A program made the position numbers and the translations under genes. The notes below the pieces were generated by a model. That model was not told the origin of the DNA. It did not search any database and was given only the letters and a program-made list of their open reading frames with translations. Of a stretch of DNA of 64,000 nt, positions 1-8,482 are shown in pieces. The DNA lies in assembly GCF_003967355.1 (NCBI RefSeq), contig NZ_BIFH01000043.1, positions 1 through 64,000 on the forward strand, given 5' to 3'. Positions within the stretch are counted from its first letter, which is position 1. Every line of letters starts with the position of its first letter. The DNA comes from Embleya hyalina. GTDB taxonomy: Bacteria; Actinomycetota; Actinomycetes; Streptomycetales; Streptomycetaceae.

Positions 1-155
1 CCCGCCGCCACCCCCCCCGAGCCCGCGCGAAGCGCCCGACAAAGGTGATCATGTCGATCGCCAGGGTTCCCGCGATGCCATCCCCGCATTAGCGTTGATG
101 CGCTCCCAACCCCCGGTACCAGTCGCTCGCAGCGTGCAGGAGGTGGACCCACCGG

Positions 156-1871
156 ATGCTGGATCGGACACAGGCCCTGGCCGAACTGACCGGACCCGAA
201 TCGGCCTACGCGATCGAGGAGGTCGTCCACGACGGCATTCCCTGGCGGGTGCTGAGCAAGGCCCCGCCGACGTTGCGCGCGGTCTTCGAGGGCCTGATCG
301 GCTACGGCGGTCGGGACGCGCTGGTCTACCAGGGCGAGCGGATCTCCTACGCCGAACAACACCGCCTCGTCGCCCACCTGGCCCGACATCTGGCCGACGA
401 GTACGGCGTGCGGCGCGGCGACCGGGTGGCCGTCGCGATGCGCAACCGGATCGAATGGCCGCTCGCGTTCTGGGCGATCCAGGTGCTCGGCGCGATCGCG
501 GTACCGCTGAACGCGTGGTGGACCGTCGACGAACTCCGCTACGCCCTGGCGGACTCCGGTACCACGGTGCTGATCTGCGACGACGAGCGGGCCGACCTGA
601 TCCGGGCACGGACCGACGGCGCGATGCCCACCCTGGTGGCGGGCCTCGACGGGCCGCCGGCGGCCGGCGAGGCGGACCTGACGGCGCTGCTGCGCGGGTT
701 CATCGGCGAGTGCGCGCTGCCGGACGGCGGCCCGGAGCCGTTCGACGACGCGACCGTCATCTACACCTCCGGCACCACCGGACGCCCCAAGGGCGCGGTC
801 GCCACCCACCACAACCACACCACCAACCTGCACACGATGGAGCTGACCCGGGCCGTCGCGCTGGCCCGCGCCGGCCTGCCCACGGCCGAGCTGGCCAAGG
901 GCCCGGCCGCGCCCGACGGGTCCCCGACCGGCCCGCCCGCGCCGGGCAGCCTGCAGGTCTACCCGTTCTTCCACGTCGCCGGCCTGTCCGGTCTGTACAT
1001 CGGCGCCGCCCAGGGCGCCAAGTTGTGCCTGATGCACCACTGGGACACCGCCACCGCGCTCGAACTGATCGAGACCGAGCGGCTGTCCGCCGCCAACATG
1101 GTGCCCACGCTGCTGCGCCGGCTGGTCGAGTCGCCGCTGCGCGCCGGGCGCGACCTGTCCAGCCTGACCAGCCTGGGCATGGGCGGTTCGCCGGTGCCGC
1201 CGGACCTGGTCGCCCTGGTGGGCGGCATGTCCGGCAATACGATCGTGCCGCTGAACGCCTACGGGATGACCGAGACGACCTGCGTGGTGGTGGTCAACTC
1301 GGGCGACGACTACTACGAACACCCGGACAGCGTCGGGCATCCGGTGCCGGTCGCGGATCTGCGGGTGGCCGACCCGCTGACCGGGGAGGAACTGCCGACC
1401 GGACGCACGGGCGAGATCCGGGTGCGCGGCCCGCACGTGGTCCGGGGCTATTGGAATCGGCCCCGGGAGAGCGAGGAGGCGTTTCCCGACGGGTGGTTCC
1501 GTACCGGCGACCTCGGCTACGTCGACGCCGACGGGCGGCTGTACGTGGTCGACCGGCTCAAGGACGTGATCATCCGAGGCGGCGAGAACGTCTACTCGGC
1601 CGAGGTCGAGGCGATCCTGTTCGAGCACCCGGCGATCTCCGAGGTGGCCGTGGTCGGGGTGCCGCACCACGACCTGGGCGAGGAGGTCGCGGCGGTGGTC
1701 CGGCTGCACGCGCCCGGTGCGGCGAGCGCGGCCGAACTGCGCGGGCACGTGGCGCGCCGGCTCGCCGCGTTCAAGGTGCCCACGCTGGTCCGCTTCACCG
1801 AACGGGCGCTGCCGCGCAACGCGGTCGGGAAGGTGCTGAAGCGCGAACTGCGGGACATGCTGGCGCTGTGA
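156..1871 (+). CDS. Class I adenylate-forming acyl-CoA ligase
   Basis: A 571-residue AMP-dependent synthetase, expected to activate a carboxylic acid (probably a fatty or aromatic acid) with ATP and load it onto CoA in the cytoplasm. Seen: the P-loop-like motif TSGTTGRPKG near residues 205-214, the A5 motif YGMTETT, the hinge block GWFRTGDLG near 447, and the C-terminal lysine motif GKVLKREL near 558. Length matches the FadD/menE-like family. The ATG at 156 is preceded by GGAGGTGGA at good spacing, and a longer reading frame on the same strand is a shadow. An insert around residues 230-260 rich in Pro and Ala is unusual. Substrate cannot be read from the sequence. It ends 100 bp before a convergent kinase gene, with a hairpin between. 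Confidence 0.93.
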   Translation: MLDRTQALAELTGPESAYAIEEVVHDGIPWRVLSKAPPTLRAVFEGLIGYGGRDALVYQGERISYAEQHRLVAHLARHLADEYGVRRGDRVAVAMRNRIEWPLAFWAIQVLGAIAVPLNAWWTVDELRYALADSGTTVLICDDERADLIRARTDGAMPTLVAGLDGPPAAGEADLTALLRGFIGECALPDGGPEPFDDATVIYTSGTTGRPKGAVATHHNHTTNLHTMELTRAVALARAGLPTAELAKGPAAPDGSPTGPPAPGSLQVYPFFHVAGLSGLYIGAAQGAKLCLMHHWDTATALELIETERLSAANMVPTLLRRLVESPLRAGRDLSSLTSLGMGGSPVPPDLVALVGGMSGNTIVPLNAYGMTETTCVVVVNSGDDYYEHPDSVGHPVPVADLRVADPLTGEELPTGRTGEIRVRGPHVVRGYWNRPRESEEAFPDGWFRTGDLGYVDADGRLYVVDRLKDVIIRGGENVYSAEVEAILFEHPAISEVAVVGVPHHDLGEEVAAVVRLHAPGAASAAELRGHVARRLAAFKVPTLVRFTERALPRNAVGKVLKRELRDMLAL

Positions 1872-1914
1872 CGGACGACGGCGACGGGCGACCGGGGGTC
1901 CACGACGGGTGACC

Positions 1915-1939
1915 GGGGGCGGGGGACGGCCCCGCCCCC
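1915..1939. terminator. Hairpin between convergent genes
   Basis: A perfect 10-bp GC stem (GGGGGCGGGG, 5-base loop, CCCCGCCCCC) lies between the ligase and kinase stops. Outside it, the sequence after the ligase stop (1869-) and before the kinase stop (about 1958-1973) form a second, imperfect inverted repeat around GGACGACGG. This suits a bidirectional terminator. There is no T-tract, as is common in Streptomyces. Confidence 0.6.
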
Positions 1940-1970
1940 GTGGTGGTCCGCCCCGGCCTCCGTCGTCCGG

Positions 1971-3755
1971 TCAGGATCCGTCGTGGGCCAGTGCCGCGCC
2001 CTGGTCGTCGTGGCCGTCCAGCCGGTGCTCCCAGAAGGTGAGTTCGTCCCACAGTTCGATCACCAGTCGGTGCTCGGCGCCGAGCACCCGGATCACGTCG
2101 GGGATCAGCGTGCGCAATTGGTGCACCGCGGTCATGAAGTTGCCCGCCTCGCCCTCCCGGCGGGCCCGCTCGTGCCGGATCTGCAGGGTCTCGACGTGGT
2201 CGGTGCCCATCACCCGGACCTGGTCCGGCAGCAGGTTCCGCAGCAGCTTGGCCGCCTCCTCCGGCCGGCCCGCCGCCGCGGTCCAGTGCGCCCGCCGCCG
2301 CCGCGCCCGCAGCGTGCGCGGGTCGAGCGCGCCGCGCAGCGGGCCGCTGTCCGAGATCACCTCGCGCAGCAGCCGCATCGCCGCGGTCGGATCGCCGTCC
2401 CGGCCGAGCCGGTCCGCCAACTGCTCGCGCATCCGCAGGGTGTCCGGGTGGTCGTGGCCGAACGCCCGGACCTGCCGCCCGATCTCGTCCCGCAGCGCCT
2501 GGATCGAGTCGTTCGCCCGCACCGGCCGCGGCCCGGTCGGCGGCGGCACCAGGCGCACCGGCTGGTCCACGGTCGGCTGCGGGTCGATCGTCACGACCGA
2601 ATCCGGCGCCGGCACCCCCCACGGCTGCGGCGCGAGGTTGCGCGGCGGTTTGACGGACAGGTCGTCCAGTCGGTCCCGGACCTCGGCCGCGTTCGCCGGC
2701 CGATTCTCCGGCCGCTTGCTGAGCAGCGCCAGGACCAGGGCGGCCAGGTCCTCGGGCACCTCCAGCCGGGAGTTGCGCACCGACTCGGGCGGCTTCTGCA
2801 GGTGGGCGTGCATCATCGAGTGCGGGTGGTCCAGGCCGAAGGGCGGCGCGCCGGTGAGCATTTCGTGCAGCACACAGCCCACCCCGTACAGGTCGGTGCG
2901 GCCGTCGACCGTCTCGCTGCGGATCTGCTCGGGCGCCATGTACGCCGGGGTGCCGATCATGCTGCCGGGCAGCGTGATGCCCGCGCGCGAGGACTCCTTC
3001 TGCATGTAGCGCGCTATGCCGAAGTCGAGCACCTTGACCACGCCGCGCGAGGTGACCATGACGTTCGCGGGTTTGATGTCGCGGTGCAGTACGTCGCCCG
3101 AGTGCGCGACGTCGAGCGCGTCGCACAGTTGGATCGCCCAGCCGATCACGTGGCCGATCGGCAACCACGCGCCGTCCGCGACGAGTTGGGCCAGCGTCCG
3201 GCCGGTGATCAGCTCCATCGCCAGGTACATGACCTTGCCGTCGGTCTCCCGCATGTCGGCGGGTCCGGCGCCGAGCGCGGAGGTGACCTGCGCGTCGTGC
3301 AGTGTCTCGGCGTCGTGGTCGAACACCCGCGTCGCGACGTCGCCCGGCCGCTGCGCGATCGTCGGCGCGGAGCTCTCCGGGCCGGTGGAGGGCGACTTCC
3401 TCGGGTGGGTGCGGTTCGGTTCGCCGGGGTGCCGGATCACCTGCTTGAGGCCGCGGTCGTGCACCACGATGATGTTGGGCGAGGAGAGCCGGCCGAGGAT
3501 CAGCGCCTCCTGGCCGAAGCGGTCCATGCTGTTGGATCCGCCGAAGGACTCCTTGAGCACCTTGACCGCGACGAAGCGCTGCATTTTTCGATCCCAGGCC
3601 CGCCATACGGTTGCGTTGCCGCCCGAGCCGAGCTTTTCGTCCAGCCGATACCGGCTGCCGAGCCACAACCGAGCCACCGCAAACGCCTCCCCGTACGCGC
3701 CCTGTGGATGTGATTCTTTCGTAGCAGCGTCCGTGTGGGGAACCGTATGCGACAT
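1971..3755 (-). CDS. Ser/Thr protein kinase with C-terminal TPR-like repeats
   Basis: A 594-residue Hanks-type kinase. Residues 36-345 hold the catalytic domain: GSGGNA loop (43-48), Lys65 in [14 protein letters not shown] near 222, DFG near 241, and APE in YMAPEQ near 270. All catalytic residues are present. A Thr/Pro-rich insert of about 60 residues separates the N-lobe strands, between roughly 100 and 165. After a proline-rich linker, residues 410-590 carry three degenerate TPR units of the 'G.DHP.TL..R' type. There is no transmembrane helix, so it is a soluble kinase, unlike PASTA-type PknB. The start is the ATG giving MSHTVPH; further upstream sequence in frame overlaps the opposite gene. 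The same repeat type makes up the TPR protein at 21.4 kb. Substrate unknown. Confidence 0.9.
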   Translation of the reverse strand: MSHTVPHTDAATKESHPQGAYGEAFAVARLWLGSRYRLDEKLGSGGNATVWRAWDRKMQRFVAVKVLKESFGGSNSMDRFGQEALILGRLSSPNIIVVHDRGLKQVIRHPGEPNRTHPRKSPSTGPESSAPTIAQRPGDVATRVFDHDAETLHDAQVTSALGAGPADMRETDGKVMYLAMELITGRTLAQLVADGAWLPIGHVIGWAIQLCDALDVAHSGDVLHRDIKPANVMVTSRGVVKVLDFGIARYMQKESSRAGITLPGSMIGTPAYMAPEQIRSETVDGRTDLYGVGCVLHEMLTGAPPFGLDHPHSMMHAHLQKPPESVRNSRLEVPEDLAALVLALLSKRPENRPANAAEVRDRLDDLSVKPPRNLAPQPWGVPAPDSVVTIDPQPTVDQPVRLVPPPTGPRPVRANDSIQALRDEIGRQVRAFGHDHPDTLRMREQLADRLGRDGDPTAAMRLLREVISDSGPLRGALDPRTLRARRRRAHWTAAAGRPEEAAKLLRNLLPDQVRVMGTDHVETLQIRHERARREGEAGNFMTAVHQLRTLIPDVIRVLGAEHRLVIELWDELTFWEHRLDGHDDQGAALAHDGS

Positions 3756-3866
3756 CGCCTCGGGGACGGGGCCCGGGTCCCGCCGGGTCTCGCGTGGTCG
3801 TCGCCGGGTCCGTCGCGGCGCGTGCGGGCCTGTCTTCGACCGTCGGGGCCCATTACCGTCGGCGGC

Positions 3867-5027
3867 ATGACCGAGATCGTCGTCGTGAACTCGCCCGACG
3901 AGGCGCCGCGGGAGTGGGACGCGAGCGTCTTCCTGGCCGGACCCACGCCGCGCGCCGCGCACGTCGCCTCGTGGCGCCCGGCCGCGTTGAAGCTGATCCG
4001 CGAGCGATGGCGCGGGCCGGGCCGGCTGGTGGTGTTCGTGCCCGAGCCCGCGGACGGGCGCTCGTGGCCCGCGCACCGGGTGCAGCGGGACTGGGAGTTG
4101 CGCAACCTCGACCGCAGCGACCGGGTCCTGTTCTGGATCCCGCGCGATCCGCGCGACCTGCCGGGGCTGACCACCAACGACGAGTGGGGCTGGCTCAAGG
4201 ACTCGGGCCGCGCGGTCCTGGGCACCCCGCCCGACGCGCCGCAGGTGCGCTATCAGCGGGCCTACGCGCTCGGCCACGACGTGCCGGTACGGGACACCCT
4301 GGCCGCGACGATCGACACCGTCCTCGACGCGCTCGGCACCGGTGCGGCGCGGGCGGACGGCGAACTGGACATCCCGTTGAACGTGTGGCGGACCCGGGCC
4401 TTCGCCGACTGGTACGCGGCCCAGCGGGCGGCCGGCAACACGCTCCTGGGCGGCCGGATCGTGTGGGTGTGGCGGCACGGCGCACAGACGTGGTTGTGGG
4501 CGGCGCACGTCCGGATCGCGATCGCCGCCGAGGCCGGCCGGGTCAAGGACAACGAGGTCGTGCTCGGTCGCCCGGACGTGGCGGCCGTGGTGCTGTACCG
4601 GCGGGCCGAGCCGGTCGCGGCGAGCACCGTGGTGCTGGTCCGCGAGTTCCGTTCGGCGGCGCGCACCGAGGACGGCTTCGTCCGCGAGGTGCCCGGTGGC
4701 GGCGGGTACACGGCCGAGGACGGCTGTGCCGAGGTCGGCCAGGAAACCGGTCTGGTGCTCGTGCCCGAACGGCTGCGCCCGCACGGCTCGCGGCAACTCG
4801 CCGCGACGCTGGCCGCGCATCACGCGCACGTGTGGTCGGCCGAACTGACCGAGGCCGAACTGGCCCGGCTACGCGACGTCCCCGGTCCACATGGTGTGGC
4901 CGGGGACGGGGAGCGCACCGAGGTCGAGATCACGACGTACGGCGAACTGCTGCGTGACGGGCGCGTCGACTGGTCGACGCTGGGAATGCTGGCGGCCGTG
5001 CTGGCCGTCGGTGAGGATCAGCGGTAG
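3867..5027 (+). CDS. Nucleoside 2-deoxyribosyltransferase-like domain fused to NUDIX-like domain
   Basis: A 386-residue two-domain protein. Residues 1-155 look like the nucleoside 2-deoxyribosyltransferase-like fold (hydrophobic start, FLAGPTPR near 20, then the W-rich NEWGW-type segment near 108). Residues 215-385 resemble a NUDIX hydrolase: REF near 250, then PGGGGYTAEDG...GQETGL near 274-296. The NUDIX box is shortened and lacks the usual RE..EE spacing, so hydrolase activity is doubtful. The ATG at 3867 is preceded by TACCGT seven bases upstream, a leaderless-type -10. It is divergent from the kinase, and the starts are only 111 bp apart. It overlaps the convergent small protein by 10 bp at the 3' end. 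Fusions of these folds are known in actinobacteria; the substrate is unknown. Confidence 0.75.
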   Translation: MTEIVVVNSPDEAPREWDASVFLAGPTPRAAHVASWRPAALKLIRERWRGPGRLVVFVPEPADGRSWPAHRVQRDWELRNLDRSDRVLFWIPRDPRDLPGLTTNDEWGWLKDSGRAVLGTPPDAPQVRYQRAYALGHDVPVRDTLAATIDTVLDALGTGAARADGELDIPLNVWRTRAFADWYAAQRAAGNTLLGGRIVWVWRHGAQTWLWAAHVRIAIAAEAGRVKDNEVVLGRPDVAAVVLYRRAEPVAASTVVLVREFRSAARTEDGFVREVPGGGGYTAEDGCAEVGQETGLVLVPERLRPHGSRQLAATLAAHHAHVWSAELTEAELARLRDVPGPHGVAGDGERTEVEITTYGELLRDGRVDWSTLGMLAAVLAVGEDQR

Positions 5028-5224
5028 TTGCCGAGACCCGTGCAGGGGGCGTGCCGCTCGACGAGGCAGACGGTGTCGTCGATCGTCATCAACCGGCCGC
5101 CGACGATCTCCGGGGTGCGGAACACCGGAGTCTGCAGGGTGACGAGCGAGCGCGGGCTGAGCGCCGCGACATACGGCTCGCCACAACGGGTGCACATGGC
5201 GGGGGCGGTGAGGGTCTTCAGCAT
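5018..5224 (-). CDS. Small CxxC...C putative zinc-binding protein
   Basis: A 68-residue protein with Cys11 and Cys14 in CTRCGEPY, and Cys61 in VERHAPC. The pattern CTRC(G/N)EPY(V/I)A ... VERHxxC recurs in the C-terminal part of the protein encoded at 5726-6274, so the two are paralogues, the second with an added helical N-terminus. Cys and His spacing suggests a single metal site, but this is inference. The ATG at 5224 has GGAGGAAGC just upstream. Function unknown. It is divergent from the small HTH gene at 5357, and its stop overlaps the end of the NUDIX fusion gene. Confidence 0.7.
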   Translation of the reverse strand: MLKTLTAPAMCTRCGEPYVAALSPRSLVTLQTPVFRTPEIVGGRLMTIDDTVCLVERHAPCTGLGNYR

Positions 5225-5324
5225 GGTGCTTCCTCCGTGACTGGTGACGTTAACCTTCCGTTCACCTTTGGTTCGGCCTCCAGTTTCCTTCTTGGATCCA
5301 TAAATGTCAACTGTGTTGGCCTAC

Positions 5325-5352
5325 GGAGGTGGCCGCACATATGGCATCCTGA
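5325..5352 (+). promoter_or_regulatory. Strong ribosome site feeding a 3-codon mini-ORF before the HTH gene
   Basis: GGAGGT at 5325-5330 is followed ten bases later by ATG GCA TCC TGA (5341-5352). The HTH gene GTG starts at 5357. The arrangement could couple translation of the regulator to the mini-ORF, or the GTG could be leaderless; the sequence does not decide. Confidence 0.35.
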
Positions 5353-5356
5353 CGGT

Positions 5357-5581
5357 GTGGATCACAAGGATGTCGACCGCGCGGACCCCGAAGCCGCCGA
5401 AGAAGGCCTGGTCAGGGCCGCGAAGGCCTACCGAAGGACCGAGAAGGCGCACGAAGAGGCGCGTCAAGAACTCAAGCGGGCGGCGATCCGGGCGATAGGC
5501 GCGGGGGTCAAGCAGTCCGAGGTGGTCAAGGTCACCGGCTGGACACGTGAATACCTGCGGCGGTTGAAGAAGAACCGCTAG
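5357..5581 (+). CDS. Small HTH DNA-binding protein
   Basis: A 74-residue basic protein starting at GTG. The N-terminal half is a charged helix (residues 8-45, many Glu, Arg, Ala) and the C-terminal half reads as a helix-turn-helix: AGVKQSEVVKVTGWTREYLRRL (about 48-69, shown here in one 22-residue span of which KQSEVVKVTGWTREYL is the core). This matches a family of small HTH proteins common in Streptomyces. No Shine-Dalgarno lies at the right distance from the GTG; instead a three-codon ATG...TGA mini-ORF with a strong GGAGGT site ends five bases before it. It lies between the two related Cys proteins. Targets unknown. Confidence 0.7.
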   Translation: MDHKDVDRADPEAAEEGLVRAAKAYRRTEKAHEEARQELKRAAIRAIGAGVKQSEVVKVTGWTREYLRRLKKNR

Positions 5582-5725
5582 GACCGACCACGACCGGGAA
5601 CCGACGACGAGCGAGGACCGCGACGACGACCGAGGTCCGCGAGAACCGCGAAGACGAGTGAGGCCGGGGCCCCGGACGGGGAACCGGCCTCTTCGGTGTG
5701 CGGTGGTGTCGGGCGTGCCGTGCGA

Positions 5726-6274
5726 TCAGGCGTTGTCGAGATCGGCCGGGTTCTCGAATCCGGGCAGATCGGCCGGGTCGGTCGCGCCTCCGAACGCGCA
5801 CAACACGTGGCGCTCGACGATGTAGGTGGTGCCCGACGCGTTGAACACCTGCCCCGACACGGGGGCGTCGATCCGGGACAGGTAGCGCCGCTGGGTGGGG
5901 ATCAGCTGGGCGATGTACGGCTCGTTGCAGCGGGTGCAGGTGGCCGGCGTCGCGGTCGGCGAGGCCGCGGCGTAGCGGTCCAGGGCGATGACGAGTCGGT
6001 CGGCCAGGTGCGCGGCGGTGCGCTGGGTGGTGGCGACCCGCTCCGGATCGCCCGCCTCGCGGGACTCGGCGCAGGCCCGGAGCGCGTCGCCGATGCGGCG
6101 CAGCGCCACCTTGTGGAACGGCGGTGCCTGCGTGGACAGCGCGTCCGCGCGGTCGGCGATCGAACCGGCGGAACCGGCGAACGCGGGGTGCCGCTGGGCA
6201 CCCTCGGCGCCGAGGGCCGAGACATCGGCGGCGAGGCCGCGCAGTGCGGCCACGTGCTCGGGCGTCAGGCTCAT
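5726..6274 (-). CDS. Helical protein with C-terminal CxxC...C domain, paralogue of 5018-5224
   Basis: A 182-residue soluble protein. Residues 1-105 are Ala/Arg-rich and predicted helical. Residues 112-162 carry CTRCNEPY (Cys113, Cys116) and VERHVLC (Cys159), the same pattern as the 68-residue neighbour. The ATG at 6274 has AAAGGA at -16. No known enzyme motif is visible. Its upstream region holds two 11-bp direct repeats 20 bp apart and a GTCCA-N3-TGGAC palindrome, so it is probably a regulated gene. A role as a metal-binding adaptor is only a guess. Confidence 0.7.
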   Translation of the reverse strand: MSLTPEHVAALRGLAADVSALGAEGAQRHPAFAGSAGSIADRADALSTQAPPFHKVALRRIGDALRACAESREAGDPERVATTQRTAAHLADRLVIALDRYAAASPTATPATCTRCNEPYIAQLIPTQRRYLSRIDAPVSGQVFNASGTTYIVERHVLCAFGGATDPADLPGFENPADLDNA

Positions 6275-6302
6275 GGTGGGCCGTTCCTTTCTGCCGTCCG
6301 AC

Positions 6303-6348
6303 TGGGAGGCAACTCCGTTCGATGGGAGGCAACCCGTCCATAGTGGAC
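6303..6348. promoter_or_regulatory. Direct repeats and palindrome upstream of the Cys protein gene
   Basis: TGGGAGGCAAC occurs at 6303-6313 and 6323-6333, exactly 20 bp apart, about two helical turns. Next to them is the palindrome GTCCA-TAG-TGGAC (6336-6348). The spacing on one face of the helix suggests a protein binding site controlling the minus-strand gene that starts at 6274. Confidence 0.45.
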
Positions 6349-6557
6349 AGACGCGACCGATAAACGCCATGGAATGTGACGATCGGCACGTTGATGACCG
6401 GTTTGTCGGAGTTTGTCGAGCGGTAAACCCGGCCGACGACGGCGTGCGGTGTGGCGACTCGGAGACGAAATCGTTGTGCGATGGCCGGAAAGATCCCCTT
6501 GTTGGCCGCCGAGCGAGGGGAGGAGAGTCACGATCACACCGTTCCAGGGGGGTATGC

Positions 6558-7040
6558 ATGCGCACTGTGAAAGTCGGGTTGCTCGCGGTAGTGCTGACGT
6601 GCGCCGTCGGCGCCTGCGGGAGCAGCGGGGACGACGGGTTCGGGGGTCTGGGGGTGAAGAAGACGCAGAGCGCGGGCGGCCCGGGACCGTCGGGGGAGGA
6701 GAGCCCCACCGCGCGCGCCACGGACGACACCTCGCCGACGCCCACCGCCGGCCGACCCACCACGACGCGTCCGCGCACCAGCGCGCCGGGCACCCCGACT
6801 TCGAGCGGCGCCTCCGCGGGGGGCGGCGGTGACTGGTCGTCGTCGTATTCGACGAGCTTCCTCAACGGTTGCCTCAGCACCTCGAACAACAACACCCGCT
6901 ACTGCCAGTGCACGCTGACCGAGTTGCGGGGCAAGTACAGCCAGGCGCAGATGAGCGCGTTCGACCAGGAGTACGCGCGCACCAACAAGCTGCCCGACGA
7001 GTTGCAGAGCACCGTGCAGAAGTGCCTGAACACCGGGTGA
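6558..7040 (+). CDS. Lipoprotein with Thr/Pro linker and Cys-rich C-terminal domain
   Basis: A 160-residue protein with a signal peptide and lipobox VGAC (Cys20), so it should be lipid-anchored outside the membrane. Residues 40-95 are a disordered Thr/Ser/Pro/Gly linker. The C-terminal 65 residues form a compact domain with four Cys (NGC, YCQC, QKC) that could make two disulphides and a YSQAQMSAFDQEY helix. This kind of C-terminal domain recurs in actinobacterial lipoproteins of unknown function. The ATG giving MRTVKVG is preceded by a G-rich site. It ends in a symmetrical hairpin shared with the convergent hemC. Confidence 0.75.
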   Translation: MRTVKVGLLAVVLTCAVGACGSSGDDGFGGLGVKKTQSAGGPGPSGEESPTARATDDTSPTPTAGRPTTTRPRTSAPGTPTSSGASAGGGGDWSSSYSTSFLNGCLSTSNNNTRYCQCTLTELRGKYSQAQMSAFDQEYARTNKLPDELQSTVQKCLNTG

Positions 7041-7097
7041 CGAGCCCGGCCCGGCCCGCCACCGCCGCCCCGGTGGGCGGCGGTGGCGGTCTCGTCA
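7038..7097. terminator. Symmetrical bidirectional terminator with both stop codons in the stem
   Basis: A perfect 13-bp stem (7058-7070 with 7075-7087, loop CGGT) is enclosed by a second pairing, TGACGAG (7038-7044) with CTCGTCA (7091-7097). The outer arms contain the TGA stop codons of the lipoprotein gene and, on the other strand, of hemC. Confidence 0.75.
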
Positions 7098-7994
7098 GTG
7101 CGGGATCTCGTCGATGAGCGTGCGGGCGCCCCCGGCGAGCAGTTCGCCGGCGACCGCGACGCCGAGCTTGTCCGGCTCCGAGCCGCGGTCGCCGGCCTCC
7201 AGGAGGTCCGCGCCGTCGGTGGAGTACACCGCGGCGTGCAGGGTCAGGCCGGTGTCGGAGTCGGTGCAGTGGGCCGCGATCGGGCTGTGGCAGTGGCCGC
7301 GCAACTCGCGCAGCAGGGCCCGCTCGGCGGTGACGCAGGCCCGGGTGGACGCGTCGTCCAGGTCCCGCGCGGCGGCCAGGGTCGCCGCGTCGTCCACCCG
7401 GCACTGCAGCGCCAGCACCCCCGCGCCGATCGCCGGCAACATCTGAGTGGTGGTCAGGATCTGGGCCACGCGCCGCTGTTCGCCGATCCGCTCCAGGCCC
7501 GCGACGGCCAGGATCAACGCGTCGAACTCGCCCGCGTCCAGCTTGGCCAGCCGACCGTTGGCCGAGCCGCGGATGGGCACCGGGGTCAGCCGCGGGTGCA
7601 GGCGCCGCAGTTGCGCCGCGCGGCGCACCGAACTGGTGCCCACCCGGGCGCCGGACGGCAGGTCGGTCAGGCGGGCGCCGACCACGCAGTCGTGTACGTC
7701 GTCGCGGGGCAGGTAGGCGGCGATGGTGAGCCCGTCGGGCAGCGGCACGTCGCCCGGGATGTCCTTGAGGCAGTGCACGACCAGGTCCACCTCCCCGTCG
7801 AGCTGGGCGCGGTCGAGTTCCTTGACGAACGCGCCCTTGCCGCCGAGTCGGGCCAGGCTGCCGCCCCAGCGGTCGCCGCTCGTGGACAGCGGGACGATCG
7901 TGGGTTCGCGCGGTTGTCCGGACAGCAGGGCGGCGACGAGCCGAGCCTGCGCGAGGGCCATGGGGGAGGACCGGGTTCCGATGCGGAGCTGCAT
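7095..7994 (-). CDS. hemC: Porphobilinogen deaminase (hydroxymethylbilane synthase)
   Basis: A 299-residue HemC that condenses four porphobilinogen units into hydroxymethylbilane in tetrapyrrole synthesis. Seen: N-terminal RIGTRSSPMALAQA, the active-site aspartate in HCLKDIP (Asp78), the TSSVRRAAQL substrate-binding block, and GHCHSPIAAH with the cysteine near residue 233 that carries the dipyrromethane cofactor. Length is typical. No other hem genes lie nearby, so it is outside a hemACBD cluster and may be a second copy. The ATG at 7994 has TAGCGT seven bases upstream on its strand (8002-8007), which suits a leaderless promoter. Confidence 0.93.
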   Translation of the reverse strand: MQLRIGTRSSPMALAQARLVAALLSGQPREPTIVPLSTSGDRWGGSLARLGGKGAFVKELDRAQLDGEVDLVVHCLKDIPGDVPLPDGLTIAAYLPRDDVHDCVVGARLTDLPSGARVGTSSVRRAAQLRRLHPRLTPVPIRGSANGRLAKLDAGEFDALILAVAGLERIGEQRRVAQILTTTQMLPAIGAGVLALQCRVDDAATLAAARDLDDASTRACVTAERALLRELRGHCHSPIAAHCTDSDTGLTLHAAVYSTDGADLLEAGDRGSEPDKLGVAVAGELLAGGARTLIDEIPH

Positions 7995-8195
7995 ACGCGA
8001 CACGCTAGGGCCGTCGCGGCCGCGGGGCCGAATTTCGGCGAAGTCCGGTACCTCACAGGGGGGATGTGGGATTGCGGGGCGAGCGGCCAGCCGTTCGGCC
8101 CAGTCGCCGTGTCCTTCGGGCGGGCCGCGGCGTTGGGCAGGCACGGCTCGTCGGCGTTCGACGGACACCGGACCTGGAGACAAGGAAACCGCCCC

Positions 8196-8399
8196 ATGCA
8201 GCGCATCGTTCGCGGCCTTCTGGTCAGCACGGCCGTCATCGCGGCCCCCGTCGTCGGCGCGACCGTGGCGGTGGCCGTCCCGGCCGGTACCGAGACGCAC
8301 ACGGTTCGGGCCGACACGATCGACACGGTGAGCGGGGTCTGCGGCAACGAGGCCGGTGCGCTCGCGTTCATCAACCCGGTCTTCGGCCAGCGCTGCTGA
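8196..8399 (+). CDS. Small secreted peptide with two cysteines
   Basis: A 67-residue product with a Sec-type signal peptide (basic MQRIVRG, a hydrophobic run, AVAVPAGT near 27-34). The mature part is about 35-40 residues and ends CGNEAGALAFINPVFGQRC, where two Cys could form one loop. It resembles small exported proteins of actinobacteria of unknown role and lacks the chaplin pattern. The ATG follows AAGGAAACC. It is divergent from hemC, with about 200 bp between, and is followed by a long perfect hairpin. Confidence 0.6.
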   Translation: MQRIVRGLLVSTAVIAAPVVGATVAVAVPAGTETHTVRADTIDTVSGVCGNEAGALAFINPVFGQRC

Positions 8400-8428
8400 G
8401 GCGGGGCCGGCCCCGCCCGCACGGCGCC

Positions 8429-8472
8429 GGCGGTGTCCCGATCCGATCCGACGGTCGGATCGGGACACCGCC
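8429..8472. terminator. Bidirectional terminator hairpin
   Basis: A perfect 18-bp stem (8429-8446 with 8455-8472, 8-base loop) sits between the convergent secreted-peptide gene and the GH3 gene. Confidence 0.8.
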
Positions 8473-8482
8473 GTGCCCCGGC

